Positions 40,026 through 48,001 of a stretch of 64,000 nucleotides of DNA are shown piece by piece. Where the stretch lies: positions 1-64,000 of the forward strand of contig DLHJ01000001.1 of the NCBI GenBank assembly GCA_002483145.1. The letters are read 5' to 3'. The translations under genes and the position numbers were made by a program. Below the pieces are notes generated by a model. The model was not told where the DNA came from. It did no database searches and saw only the letters and a list, made by a program, of their open reading frames with translations. The first letter of the stretch is position 1; each line of letters begins with the position of its first letter. Origin of the DNA: Cellvibrio sp. UBA7671 (lineage in GTDB: Bacteria; Pseudomonadota; Gammaproteobacteria; Pseudomonadales; Cellvibrionaceae).

Positions 40026-41300
40026 CTACTCCGCCACAAACACCGGCGCAAAGCCTCCACCTTGCGTACGGAAATTCGTCGTCTGGCCTTGATACAAACG
40101 CGCTGCCAATAATTGAATTTCACCGGCATAAACGTAGGCGCGAATATCCATCTTTAAGGCGATCTCTTGTTCATCCACCAAAATTCCGCGCTCGCTTGGT
40201 GGGACTTGTTGTTGGGCGACATAATCACCCTGCAGGATTTCATCCCATACGCGTTTGGTAATTTTGTCGCCGCGATAGGCCGCTTTGCTGCCATAGCCAG
40301 TCGCAGGTTTAAAAAATAAGTGTTTGCGCTCCTGCCATAAATGTTCGGCATTATCGGCACTGACTAATTGGGTGCGGGGAATTCCGGCGAGCAGGGTTTT
40401 GATATCGTCATCACTTGTGCCGAACTCCCTGAGATTTTTTTCATCACTGAGCAAAACCAAATTGCGTTTGTCGGCATAAAGTGCGTGGTGACGCGGGTTG
40501 GGGGTAAGCACTATGGCATTGTTTTCATAAGCAGACCGCAACACGGCGTTGCCCGGCTGTGTAAGAGAAAAATCTGTGAGACGGTTGTAAACCAGATCAA
40601 TCATTTGTTGTTGATAAAACAACTTGCCATCAACCAAGCTGAGTTCGCGCGGATCGACAATCAGGGTTTTAATTCCCGCGCGCTCAAATACACTTTGCGC
40701 CAATAAAAATTCCGGATAGAGAAATTGGGCGCTGGGATTTTCGTCTACCAGTGCAATGCAGCGCAGCGTTTGATCACCACGCGCCAACTGCCATTCGCGT
40801 TTAAACATGGCTACAAATTCAGACTCAACTTGCGGCTGCAGAAGCTGTGGAAAAGTTCCCGCCGCATTGCAACAAGCAGTTTGTGCACTGAGCAATATCG
40901 CATTTAAAAAACCACCACCAGCGTTGGTATTGATTTCAATAACCTGTGGCCCGCTTTCATTTAAATGAAAATCAAAGCCCATAAATACGCCAGAGACGAG
41001 TGATGCACGTTGAGCGATGGCGGGAGCCTTGGCTAATGCCGCTTGTTGGTAAGCACTCAAGGAAGTAACGCGCGTTATTGCATGCACCAGCCGCTGCAGT
41101 TGCTGCCATTGTGTAGGGGAGATAAATACTGCCGTGTGGGAAAATAATTGTTCAAGGTGCTGCAATACTTCAGCTGGCAATGCCTGCGCCTGCAAACTCA
41201 CCAGCAGTTCAGCGCGATTCAGGGTTTTGCAAAAGCAGGCACGATTTAATAGATCAGCGGCGGAGTCGCAATTTGTCTTGCAAACCTTTTTATCGTTCAC
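40026..41300 (-). CDS. ATP-grasp-like protein of unknown function
   Basis: A 424-residue soluble protein I cannot name. Two stretches look like ATP-grasp ligases: VIEINTNAGGGFLN (compare the EIN metal/substrate loop of peptide ligases) in the N-terminal third, and LFFKPATGYGSKAAYRG (a lysine plus glycine-rich loop) in the C-terminal third, followed by acidic DIRAYVYAGEI. The order, with the EIN part before the Gly loop, suggests a circularly permuted type, as in glutathionylspermidine-synthase-like enzymes. It lies 19 bp after a potassium-channel gene and 65 bp before the His-rich czc protein, within a co-directional arsenic/metal island. The N-terminus has several Cys (VCKTNCDS, ACFCK). Confidence 0.6.
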   Translation of the reverse strand: MNDKKVCKTNCDSAADLLNRACFCKTLNRAELLVSLQAQALPAEVLQHLEQLFSHTAVFISPTQWQQLQRLVHAITRVTSLSAYQQAALAKAPAIAQRASLVSGVFMGFDFHLNESGPQVIEINTNAGGGFLNAILLSAQTACCNAAGTFPQLLQPQVESEFVAMFKREWQLARGDQTLRCIALVDENPSAQFLYPEFLLAQSVFERAGIKTLIVDPRELSLVDGKLFYQQQMIDLVYNRLTDFSLTQPGNAVLRSAYENNAIVLTPNPRHHALYADKRNLVLLSDEKNLREFGTSDDDIKTLLAGIPRTQLVSADNAEHLWQERKHLFFKPATGYGSKAAYRGDKITKRVWDEILQGDYVAQQQVPPSERGILVDEQEIALKMDIRAYVYAGEIQLLAARLYQGQTTNFRTQGGGFAPVFVAE

Positions 41301-41319
41301 TTTATTTTACCTTCCTCTA

Positions 41320-41775
41320 TTATTTTACTTTCCAGTGTTTCTGCATTTCCAAATACATAAAGGACGCAGTCCAGGCAATCAGTAACAAGCCCGTCAGGGC
41401 TTCAATGCCGGCCAAAAAACGCAGCCATCCGGTGGGCGCCAGGTCACCAAAACCGAGCGAGGTATAACAGGTAAGAGAAAAATAAAGGCTATCTATAAAA
41501 CCGGTGCTGGGTGTACCAAATAAGCCGTGGCCCTGAATATCGCCGCCCAATAAACTACCAAGCGATTCCTGTTGAATTAAAAAATAAAAACCACCAGCAA
41601 ACAGTGTAACTTCCAACAGATGCGCACAAAGACAACCCAATATACCGATTAAAATACTCAAGCGGGGCGAGGCTTTGATTTTAGAAATTGTACCCGTTAA
41701 TAAATTCAATGCTTCAAAATGAATAAGCACGGCGGTAGTGACTAAAAACAGGATCGATAATATGGATAACAACAT
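41320..41775 (-). CDS. Two-helix potassium-channel-like protein
   Basis: A 151-residue membrane protein of the Ion_trans_2 type. Two N-terminal hydrophobic helices, a pore helix with selectivity filter TSLGFGD (105-111, compare TVGYGD/TxGFGD) and a last helix (ALTGLLLIAWTASFMYLE) are visible. No cytoplasmic RCK or nucleotide-binding domain is attached. It sits 42 bp after arsJ and 19 bp before the ATP-grasp-like gene. Why a channel lies in a metal island is unclear; ion balance under stress is one guess. Confidence 0.82.
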   Translation of the reverse strand: MLLSILSILFLVTTAVLIHFEALNLLTGTISKIKASPRLSILIGILGCLCAHLLEVTLFAGGFYFLIQQESLGSLLGGDIQGHGLFGTPSTGFIDSLYFSLTCYTSLGFGDLAPTGWLRFLAGIEALTGLLLIAWTASFMYLEMQKHWKVK

Positions 41776-41817
41776 GGTTGGGTCGATTGCCTGCGAAAAA
41801 TGAAAATAGAATGTCGC

Positions 41818-43041
41818 CTATGAAGTACGCGAATGTGTTTTTGGTAGCAACAGCGAGATCACACAGACGATGGCTAAAAATCCGGTAGTTACCCAAAGGC
41901 ACGCAATCATGCCACCGGTTTGATAGACATAACCTGATAATAAAGTGCCGACTAATCGCCCCATGGCGTTGGCCATATAATAAAAGCCAACATCAAGTGA
42001 AACACCGTCATCTTTAGCATAGCTAACAATCAGATAGCTGTGCAGCGATGAGTTAATCGCAAATACCACACCAAAAACTAGCAGCCCGATGATTAATACC
42101 TTTGCTACAGGTAAAGGTGCTGAAAATGCGAATGCCATAAGCGCTGTAACCAAGGTTAGCACTATTGCCCAAGCGAGCGCTGCGCTACCGCCCGGAGCTG
42201 CTTCCGATTTACTAGAAGAGAAGGTGCCAATAATCTTGGGGGCAAAAGATTGCACGATACCGTAACCAATTACCCAGCTGGCGAGAAAGCCACCTACCCA
42301 CCAAAAATTCCAACCTAACTGACTGCTTAAAAAAACCGGCAGTGCCACCACAAACCAGACATCGCGCGCACCGAATAAAAATAGCCGCGCAGCCGATAAA
42401 ATATTAATCGCACGACTTTTGGAAAATAACTCATTGAATTTCGGTTTGTTTTTGGTTTTACCTAAATCCTGTTTTAGTAAGATCACGCTGGCAATCCATA
42501 CCAAGGCTAGCGCAGCAGCCATCGCTAATACTGCGCCTTTAAAGCTCAAAAGTGCAAGTAGCGCACCGCCGAGAAAAAATCCCACACCTTTTAAAGCGTT
42601 TTTAGAACCCGTTAGCAACGCAATCCATTTAAATAATCTTCCCTGCTGGTCACCCGGTACCAATAATTTAATCGCACTTTTGGCACTCATTTTATTTAAA
42701 TCTTTGGCGACACCTGATAGCGCCTGCGCGCCCATCACTAACGGCACGCTGAGCCAATGTGTGGGTACAGTGAGCATTGCCAGCGCAATAACCTGCAACC
42801 CCAAGCCGATATTCATTGTGCGATTCAAACCAATCCGCGCACCCAGATAACCACCGAATAAATTAGTGACTATCCCGAAAATCTCATAAAACAAAAACAG
42901 CGCTGCAATTTGCAACGGGCTGTAACCGAGTTGGTGAAAGTGCAACACCACCAGCATACGCAGCGCGCCGTCAGTGAGCGTAAATGCCCAATAATTGCCA
43001 GTGACAATTGCGTATTGTTTTATTGCCGATGATTGATTCAT
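41818..43041 (-). CDS. arsJ: ArsJ: MFS exporter for 1-arseno-3-phosphoglycerate
   Basis: A 407-residue MFS-type permease with about 12 helices. Its start, AIVTGNYWAFTLTDGALRMLVVLHFHQLGYSPLQIA, and the AQALSGVAKDLNKMSAKSAIKLLVP segment match ArsJ as I recall it. ArsJ with its partner GAPDH confers arsenate resistance: GAPDH makes 1-arseno-3-phosphoglycerate, which ArsJ exports (Chen and colleagues, 2016). The neighbouring GAPDH and ArsR genes make this assignment strong. No arsB, acr3 or arsC was found in the window. Confidence 0.92.
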   Translation of the reverse strand: MNQSSAIKQYAIVTGNYWAFTLTDGALRMLVVLHFHQLGYSPLQIAALFLFYEIFGIVTNLFGGYLGARIGLNRTMNIGLGLQVIALAMLTVPTHWLSVPLVMGAQALSGVAKDLNKMSAKSAIKLLVPGDQQGRLFKWIALLTGSKNALKGVGFFLGGALLALLSFKGAVLAMAAALALVWIASVILLKQDLGKTKNKPKFNELFSKSRAINILSAARLFLFGARDVWFVVALPVFLSSQLGWNFWWVGGFLASWVIGYGIVQSFAPKIIGTFSSSKSEAAPGGSAALAWAIVLTLVTALMAFAFSAPLPVAKVLIIGLLVFGVVFAINSSLHSYLIVSYAKDDGVSLDVGFYYMANAMGRLVGTLLSGYVYQTGGMIACLWVTTGFLAIVCVISLLLPKTHSRTS

Positions 43042-43060
43042 GCTAGCTCACAAGGTGCTC

Positions 43061-43109
43061 CGTAGGTTGGGCCGGGCCGCGTAGGCTGAGCGCAGCGATG
43101 CCCAACACG
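43061..43109. repeat. REP-like palindrome between the GAPDH and arsJ genes
   Basis: GTTGGGC (43066-43072) pairs with GCCCAAC (43100-43106), with GAGCGCAGCGATGCCC between. This wording resembles common proteobacterial intergenic repeats. It lies in the 91-base gap of an otherwise tight operon. Confidence 0.55.
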
Positions 43110-43132
43110 CAATCTCATTGCAAACGATAAAG

Positions 43133-44140
43133 TTAATTTTCCAAACCAACCAATTTTGCTAACTCCGCCGTGCGATTCGCATAGCCCCATTCATTGTCAT
43201 ACCAGGCATAAATTTTTACCAAGCTGCCGTTAACCACCATAGTAGAAAGTGCATCGATAATCGATGACAGTGGATTGCCACAAAAATCACTGGAGACTAA
43301 CGGACGAGTCTCATAGCCAAGAATATCTTTCAGGTAAGTTTCGCTCGCGGTTTTTAACAGTGCATTTACTTCATCAACTGTGGTGGTGCGCTCCACTTCA
43401 AATACGCAATCGGTGAGTGAACCTGTGGCCAATGGCACGCGCACCGCATGCCCATTTAATTTGCCGCGCAGTTCGGGAAATATTTCAGCAATAGCAGTCG
43501 CAGAACCGGTGCTGGTGGGAATTAAATTGGAATGGGATGCCCGTGCGCGGCGCAAATCTTTATGCGGTTGGTCGAGGATTGATTGGGTATTGGTTAAGTC
43601 GTGAATTGTAGTAATAGCACCGTGTTTGATTCCGAGATTCTCGTGAATGACTTTAACGACTGGTGCGAGGCAATTTGTGGTGCAAGAGGCTGCTGTAACA
43701 ATCCGGTGCGCAGCTGGATCAAATAAATGCTGATTAACACCCATCACCACATTTAATACACCCGGCTCTTTTACTGGCGCACTCACTACCACGCGTTTTA
43801 CACCCTGATCCAGATAGGCTTGCAGCAATTTTACCTCGCGCATTTTTCCACTGGCTTCAATCACCAGATCGCAACCGCTCCAATCGGTTTCTGCAATTGT
43901 TTTGTTGCGACTAAATGCAATGGATTTACCATCAATATAAATTACATTTTCAACCGCGCTCGTGTCTGGCGCCCATTGGCCTTGTACGGAATCGAATTTA
44001 AGCAAATGTGCAAAAGTGGCTGCATCACCTGCTGGATCATTAATATGTACAAATTCAAATTCCGGCCAGTGCCAACTCGCGCGCAATGCCAGGCGACCAA
44101 TACGGCCAAAACCATTGATACCGATTTTGATTTTTTTCAT
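43133..44140 (-). CDS. ArsJ-associated glyceraldehyde-3-phosphate dehydrogenase
   Basis: A 335-residue type I GAPDH with the NAD fold start [16 protein letters not shown], the catalytic Cys153 in [11 protein letters not shown] and the conserved [14 protein letters not shown] end. Differences from housekeeping GAPDH are visible, for example [25 protein letters not shown] where TTVHxxTxxQ...DLRRGRA is usual. With arsR upstream and arsJ downstream it is the arsenate-resistance isoform, using arsenate in place of phosphate. It is not a substitute for the missing gap/epd between tkt and pgk. It starts 38 bp after arsR. Confidence 0.93.
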   Translation of the reverse strand: MKKIKIGINGFGRIGRLALRASWHWPEFEFVHINDPAGDAATFAHLLKFDSVQGQWAPDTSAVENVIYIDGKSIAFSRNKTIAETDWSGCDLVIEASGKMREVKLLQAYLDQGVKRVVVSAPVKEPGVLNVVMGVNQHLFDPAAHRIVTAASCTTNCLAPVVKVIHENLGIKHGAITTIHDLTNTQSILDQPHKDLRRARASHSNLIPTSTGSATAIAEIFPELRGKLNGHAVRVPLATGSLTDCVFEVERTTTVDEVNALLKTASETYLKDILGYETRPLVSSDFCGNPLSSIIDALSTMVVNGSLVKIYAWYDNEWGYANRTAELAKLVGLEN

Positions 44141-44178
44141 GTTCTTTCTCGCAAAAAAATTTATTTGATATTAATTGT

Positions 44179-44514
44179 TTAACAACAACGATTGGGCCGG
44201 TCTTCCATCGCACACAAACGCTGGTGATTTTCCTCCAGCCAATCCTGATTGGCATCAAGCATTGTCTTCAGGGTTTTAGTCACCCACACGGGTAATTCCG
44301 GGTGCAAACGGTAATACACCCACTGCCCTTTGCGGCGATCTGCCAGTAAACCGGATTCACGCAGCAGCGCCAAATGGCGGGAAATTTTGGGTTGGATTTC
44401 ATCGAGCGCGCAGGTGAGTTCGCAAACGCATAGCTCTTTTTCGCGCGTGACCAACAGTGCAATGCGCGCGCGGGTGGGGTCAGCTATAGCTTTGCTAAAT
44501 TCAGCGGGATTCAT
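44179..44514 (-). CDS. arsR: ArsR-family arsenic-responsive repressor
   Basis: A 111-residue winged-helix repressor. Cys29, Cys31 and Cys35 in ELCVCELTCAL form the arsenite site in the first recognition region, as in classical ArsR; two further Cys end the protein (RPNRCC). The winged helix is in PKISRHLALLRESGLLADRRKGQWVYYRL. The ATG at 44514 begins the family start (MNPAEFSKAIADPTRARIAL); the longer frame to 44664 covers the promoter. It is the first gene of the arsR-GAPDH-arsJ operon. Confidence 0.92.
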   Translation of the reverse strand: MNPAEFSKAIADPTRARIALLVTREKELCVCELTCALDEIQPKISRHLALLRESGLLADRRKGQWVYYRLHPELPVWVTKTLKTMLDANQDWLEENHQRLCAMEDRPNRCC

Positions 44515-44538
44515 AACGCGACTAGTCTCCAGACGTCT

Positions 44539-44562
44539 ACATATGAAATTACATATATATGG
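44539..44562. promoter_or_regulatory. AT-rich candidate ArsR operator
   Basis: Two copies of ACATAT separated by a short spacer, and a partial palindrome (CATATG, CATATATATG), lie 25-48 bases before the arsR start. ArsR operators are AT-rich imperfect palindromes near the promoter. The match is by type only. Confidence 0.35.
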
Positions 44563-44651
44563 ATAAGTGTATGTATTGTTCATAGAGTGGGCAAGTCTTT
44601 TATTGAGCAAAAAGACATGTGTGGGAGGCGGCAAATAAACCGTGGTCCATA

Positions 44652-44678
44652 AAAAAACCACCATCGCTGGTGGTTTTT
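44652..44678 (-). terminator. Terminator of the conventional GH16 gene
   Basis: AAAACCACCA / TGGTGGTTTT with a TCGC loop; on the minus strand a T run follows. It lies 28 bases after the GH16 stop. Confidence 0.85.
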
Positions 44679-44705
44679 AGGTGCAGTTTTTACCAAACGT
44701 GAATG

Positions 44706-46076
44706 CTACCAGTTGGTTAGCGGATGGGTGTTCAACTGATAAATTCTAATCCAGTCGTATTGCGTTACCATTGGATAAACGTTGCCGTATTTGTTTCCAC
44801 CGAAAACGTTTTGAATGCCGTCATTCGGGATCCAGAAATTCATCATCAATTCAGTCAAATTGTCCGGGATCGGCGTGTAAGACACTTGGGGCGCTACACA
44901 GGATGGATTACAGTCAATCCAGTTTTGATCCAGGGTTTTCAGCAACACACCATCCACATACCATTTAATTGCAGAAGGCGTCCATTCAATGGCATAGACT
45001 CGCCATTGGTCAGCAGGTGCTATGTCGATTTTATGTTCCCATGCACCCCATTGACGAGTGCCATTCCAATCGACAACGTTCACACCGTAAATTAAGTTGG
45101 CTTGGAATTTATCGGGACGACCACCTTCCAATTCAACATCAATCTCTTCCCACTCTCTGGGCGAGCCCTCGTGTTTGTAGGTGAAGAGCGAAGAGATGTA
45201 GCCAGTAGCAACATTTCTCGCCGGCGCCTTCATACGTGTTTCAATGCGACCATATTTGATTCGTTTCGATGGAACTGTGCGTAATTCGCCACAGGAATAG
45301 TTGTAAGCACCTTTTTCAGCTTTGTGGTCGTATGAATAGCTACCTGCCACATATTGATTGCGGATGACCAATTCCAGATTCCCGTTAACGACTTGCACAC
45401 CTTGGGGTTGGAAGCGGCAGATGGATTCGCCACCAACAGCGCCATCACCTTTGGCCCAAATGGCCGTGTTCAGACTATTAAAACGTTCATCCAACTTCAG
45501 GGTATAGCCAGAATAAACTCCGGTGTAGCCCGGGTAAGCGGTAGGTAAGTTTGAAGGTGGCGCGCTGTTGGCCACCACTTCAATCCAATTAAAATTCCAC
45601 CCCGTTGATTTGGAAAAAACACCCAGGCTGTAGGTGCCTGCATTGAGATTTACTGTTTTGGTGACAGTGGTCCAATTGGTCCAGTTACCTGCGGCTGGAA
45701 TAACCATGTCACCCAAGGGGATGCTGCCGCCGTTCAAGTCGACCGCTGCGGTTGCACCTGCGGGGCTCACAACGCGCATCTTGATGGTGTAGCTGCCAGT
45801 AGTGGGAATCACCAGATTGGAGTAAGCGAGCCACTCGTTTGGCTCTATCCAACCAACGTTATAAGTGCCGCCGGTAGTATCGTTTGTGTTTTCAATATCG
45901 ACGTTATCGGAGCGATATTTACCGCCTGAGTTACCTGCAGACGTGTCGTAGTAGCTACTGTAATCTTCCGCTTGGAATACGACCGCTTGCGCCGGTAATG
46001 CACACAGCCCTAGCAAGGCTGAGCTGAGTAGCGGAAGTTTGGATTGTTTTATAAGCAGTGAAAAAGCGTGACGCAT
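44706..46076 (-). CDS. Secreted CBM6-GH16 beta-glucanase (normal domain order)
   Basis: A 456-residue secreted enzyme: signal peptide (about 1-31), CBM6 (about 34-170, VFQAEDYSSYYDTSAG...WIEPNEWLAYSNLVIPTTGSYTIKMRV), Ser/Pro linker and GH16 (about 180-456). The catalytic motif is WEEIDVE with Glu311, Asp313 and Glu315. The beta-strand order is conventional: the YTLKLDERFNSLNTAIWAKG segment comes before the catalytic strand. It probably cuts beta-1,3 or mixed beta-1,3-1,4-glucans. ATG at 46076 has GAGG upstream; the ATG at 46091 has none. Two other GH16 genes lie nearby. Confidence 0.9.
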   Translation of the reverse strand: MRHAFSLLIKQSKLPLLSSALLGLCALPAQAVVFQAEDYSSYYDTSAGNSGGKYRSDNVDIENTNDTTGGTYNVGWIEPNEWLAYSNLVIPTTGSYTIKMRVVSPAGATAAVDLNGGSIPLGDMVIPAAGNWTNWTTVTKTVNLNAGTYSLGVFSKSTGWNFNWIEVVANSAPPSNLPTAYPGYTGVYSGYTLKLDERFNSLNTAIWAKGDGAVGGESICRFQPQGVQVVNGNLELVIRNQYVAGSYSYDHKAEKGAYNYSCGELRTVPSKRIKYGRIETRMKAPARNVATGYISSLFTYKHEGSPREWEEIDVELEGGRPDKFQANLIYGVNVVDWNGTRQWGAWEHKIDIAPADQWRVYAIEWTPSAIKWYVDGVLLKTLDQNWIDCNPSCVAPQVSYTPIPDNLTELMMNFWIPNDGIQNVFGGNKYGNVYPMVTQYDWIRIYQLNTHPLTNW

Positions 46077-46206
46077 AGTTGTTATCCTCATGGGAATGTA
46101 GAGCTTTATTAGATTTTTTGTTCACATCCTGTTTCGCTTTTGTGAGGTGGGGCGGGTATCACAAAGCGCGTAAAACAATCATAGGCACGCTTTTGGGTAA
46201 TAAATA

Positions 46207-46235
46207 GGCGCAATTTTCATTATTTTGGCGCCAAA
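46207..46235. promoter_or_regulatory. GGCGC(C)AA direct repeats upstream of the GH16 gene
   Basis: GGCGCAA (46207) and GGCGCCAAA (46227) recur 20 bases apart, close to two helix turns, and the second is part of the palindrome TTTGGCGCCAAA. A dimeric regulator, such as the nearby AraC-type protein, could bind here. Evidence is circumstantial. Confidence 0.3.
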
Positions 46236-46305
46236 TTAAACTTATTTACTATAGAAATCCTGCCAATTTGCGATTTAGGTAATAAGTGCTCTGTTTTGGA
46301 TATAA

Positions 46306-46333
46306 GTCCCACCCCGGTTTCTTGAAGTGGGAC
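46306..46333. repeat. GTCCCAC hairpin upstream of the SMR gene
   Basis: GTCCCAC and GTGGGAC form a 7-bp stem with a 14-base loop, 27 bases before the SMR start. It does not match the ACGR loops of guanidine-II riboswitches. Confidence 0.4.
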
Positions 46334-46360
46334 GCCTGACATGTTTTCGAGGGGGAATTA

Positions 46361-46681
46361 ATGGGCTGGATTTATTTGTTGGCCGCGGGTTTGTGTGAGA
46401 TTTTTTACGCAGCTGCTATGCCAAAAACGGACGGTTTTACCAAGCTCTGGCCGAGCCTGTTTTGCTTGCTATTTATCGCTGCCAGTATGTATTTGTTATC
46501 CCTGTCGGTACGCACTTTACCGATAGGAACTGCCTACGCGATTTGGGTTGGTATAGGTGCGGTCGGCACAGCGGCTTACGGCATCATTGCATTGAATGAA
46601 GATGCGAGCATTTTGCGACTGTTGTGTTTTGTGCTGATTATTGCGGGGATTATCGGGTTGAAGTTGTTGGCGGGGCGATGA
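46361..46681 (+). CDS. SMR-family small multidrug/guanidinium exporter (SugE/Gdx-like)
   Basis: A 106-residue inner-membrane protein with four hydrophobic helices and the conserved Glu13 in LAAGLCEIFYAA. The overall pattern (WIYLLAAGL.E, GFTKLWPSLF, LPIGTAYAIWVGIGAVGTAAYGI) is close to SugE/Gdx, which in other bacteria export guanidinium. It works as an antiparallel dimer with proton exchange. The substrate here is not proven. No guanidine riboswitch was recognised before the gene. It lies divergent from the GH16 gene and 87 bp before the AraC gene. Confidence 0.88.
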   Translation: MGWIYLLAAGLCEIFYAAAMPKTDGFTKLWPSLFCLLFIAASMYLLSLSVRTLPIGTAYAIWVGIGAVGTAAYGIIALNEDASILRLLCFVLIIAGIIGLKLLAGR

Positions 46682-46768
46682 TTTCGGAATAAGAGTCCCC
46701 GTCCCAAATGGAAACCGGTTCTCTGCTAGACTTTACCTTCCTACAATAAAAAAGACCCGCACCAACCC

Positions 46769-47914
46769 ATGAAAACCCCCATCTTCAATATCCACGACCT
46801 TATCCTCGTACTCACTCTGGCAGTCTGCGTGCTGCTGGTGATTTTCCAGTGGCTGTTATCCAAACAAAAGGCGATTGCCTCGCAGTTGTTGTCGGGATTT
46901 TTTGTGTGCGTGGGCGCCAGTGCGCTGTGTAATTTGTTGTTGTGGAACGACTATATTGGCTTGCACAGCGACATGGCTAAAATGGCGCTGTCACTGGGAT
47001 TGGTGACGGCGGTTGTCGGTAAAAGTGTGTGTCTGTATTTGTATGTGGTGGCGATTACGCGGGCGAACTTTTCGTTGCGTGCAAAAGATGCACTGCATTT
47101 ATTGAATTTATTCGCGGTTGTCGGATGGGTGCTATGGGGTGGTTTGGATAGCGACCGTTTGCGCTTTCAGTCTGCTAGTCACACAGAATATTCCATTCAA
47201 CTTACGAATTACTTATGGCATTACCTGAAAATTTTACCGGTGGTGTATGCCTTTGCGGCAGCGCTGGAAATTTATCGCTACAAACAGCAGCTAAAACAAT
47301 TTTATTCCAGTTTGAGTTTGCAAGGTCCCTATTGGTTGCTACTACTGACATTGGGTTTTGCACTCAATTGGTTCTGGTCGCTCGTCGTGCATTTGCTCGG
47401 GCAGACAGTGAGTTTTTCTATCGCCGATAGTTTTGGCATTTTCGACAACTACATTACCTTTGTGTTGGTGAACGCACTGTTTGTGTACAGTTTGTTGTAT
47501 GCACATCAATTACTGGAAACCAAAGAAAAGCTCAAAGAAAAAGAAGTAGTTGCGCCGGCAGAAATATCGCCCGATGCCATTGCGCGCATTCGCAATACCA
47601 TGGAGAAGCAACAGCTGTATTTGAAACAGAATTTGAATATTGAAGACTTTGCGCGGCAGGTGGGCATTCATTTTCGCGAGGTATCCAGCATCATCAATAA
47701 AGAATTCAATACGAATTTTTTTGAATTTGTGAATGAGTATCGCGTGAATCGCGCCAAGCAGATGCTGGTTGATCCGCAATATGCAGAGATGACGATCCTG
47801 GATATTTTGCTGGAGTCCGGGTTTAACAGTAAGTCGTCATTTCACCGGTTTTTTAAACGCTATACCGGGATGTCAGCGGCGGAGTTTAGAAAACAAACAT
47901 CCGCTGCCGAATAA
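46769..47914 (+). CDS. Membrane-anchored AraC-family regulator
   Basis: A 381-residue protein whose first about 245 residues contain seven hydrophobic helices, followed by a linker (ETKEKLKEKEVVAPAE) and an AraC double helix-turn-helix at the C-terminus (ARIRNTMEKQQLYLKQNLNIEDFARQVGIHFREVSSIINKE... and ILDILLESGFNSKSSFHRFFKRYTGMSAAEFRK). In such proteins the membrane part senses an outside signal. In its neighbourhood are three GH16 genes, so it may control beta-glucan use. Direct targets are unknown. Confidence 0.88.
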   Translation: MKTPIFNIHDLILVLTLAVCVLLVIFQWLLSKQKAIASQLLSGFFVCVGASALCNLLLWNDYIGLHSDMAKMALSLGLVTAVVGKSVCLYLYVVAITRANFSLRAKDALHLLNLFAVVGWVLWGGLDSDRLRFQSASHTEYSIQLTNYLWHYLKILPVVYAFAAALEIYRYKQQLKQFYSSLSLQGPYWLLLLTLGFALNWFWSLVVHLLGQTVSFSIADSFGIFDNYITFVLVNALFVYSLLYAHQLLETKEKLKEKEVVAPAEISPDAIARIRNTMEKQQLYLKQNLNIEDFARQVGIHFREVSSIINKEFNTNFFEFVNEYRVNRAKQMLVDPQYAEMTILDILLESGFNSKSSFHRFFKRYTGMSAAEFRKQTSAAE

Positions 47915-47917
47915 ATA

Positions 47918-47997
47918 TGGATACCCGCGTTCGCGGGTATGACAAAAAATACAGTTGAATGGCAAATGTTTCGTCACTCCTGAACGCAGGAGTCCAG
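47918..47997. repeat. Nested palindromic repeat, copy 2 (araC-GH16)
   Basis: Unit TGGATACCCGCG...ATGAC (47918-47943) and unit CGTCACTCCTGAACGC...AGTCCAG (47972-47997) each form a hairpin. Orientation is opposite to copy 1. It lies between two convergent genes. Confidence 0.75.
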
Positions 47998-48001
47998 ATG
48001 T

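Noticed and set aside
46261-46360. Guanidine riboswitch before the SMR exporter
   Set aside because: Only one hairpin was found and its loop lacks the ACGR motif of guanidine-II; no guanidine-I or -III core was seen.
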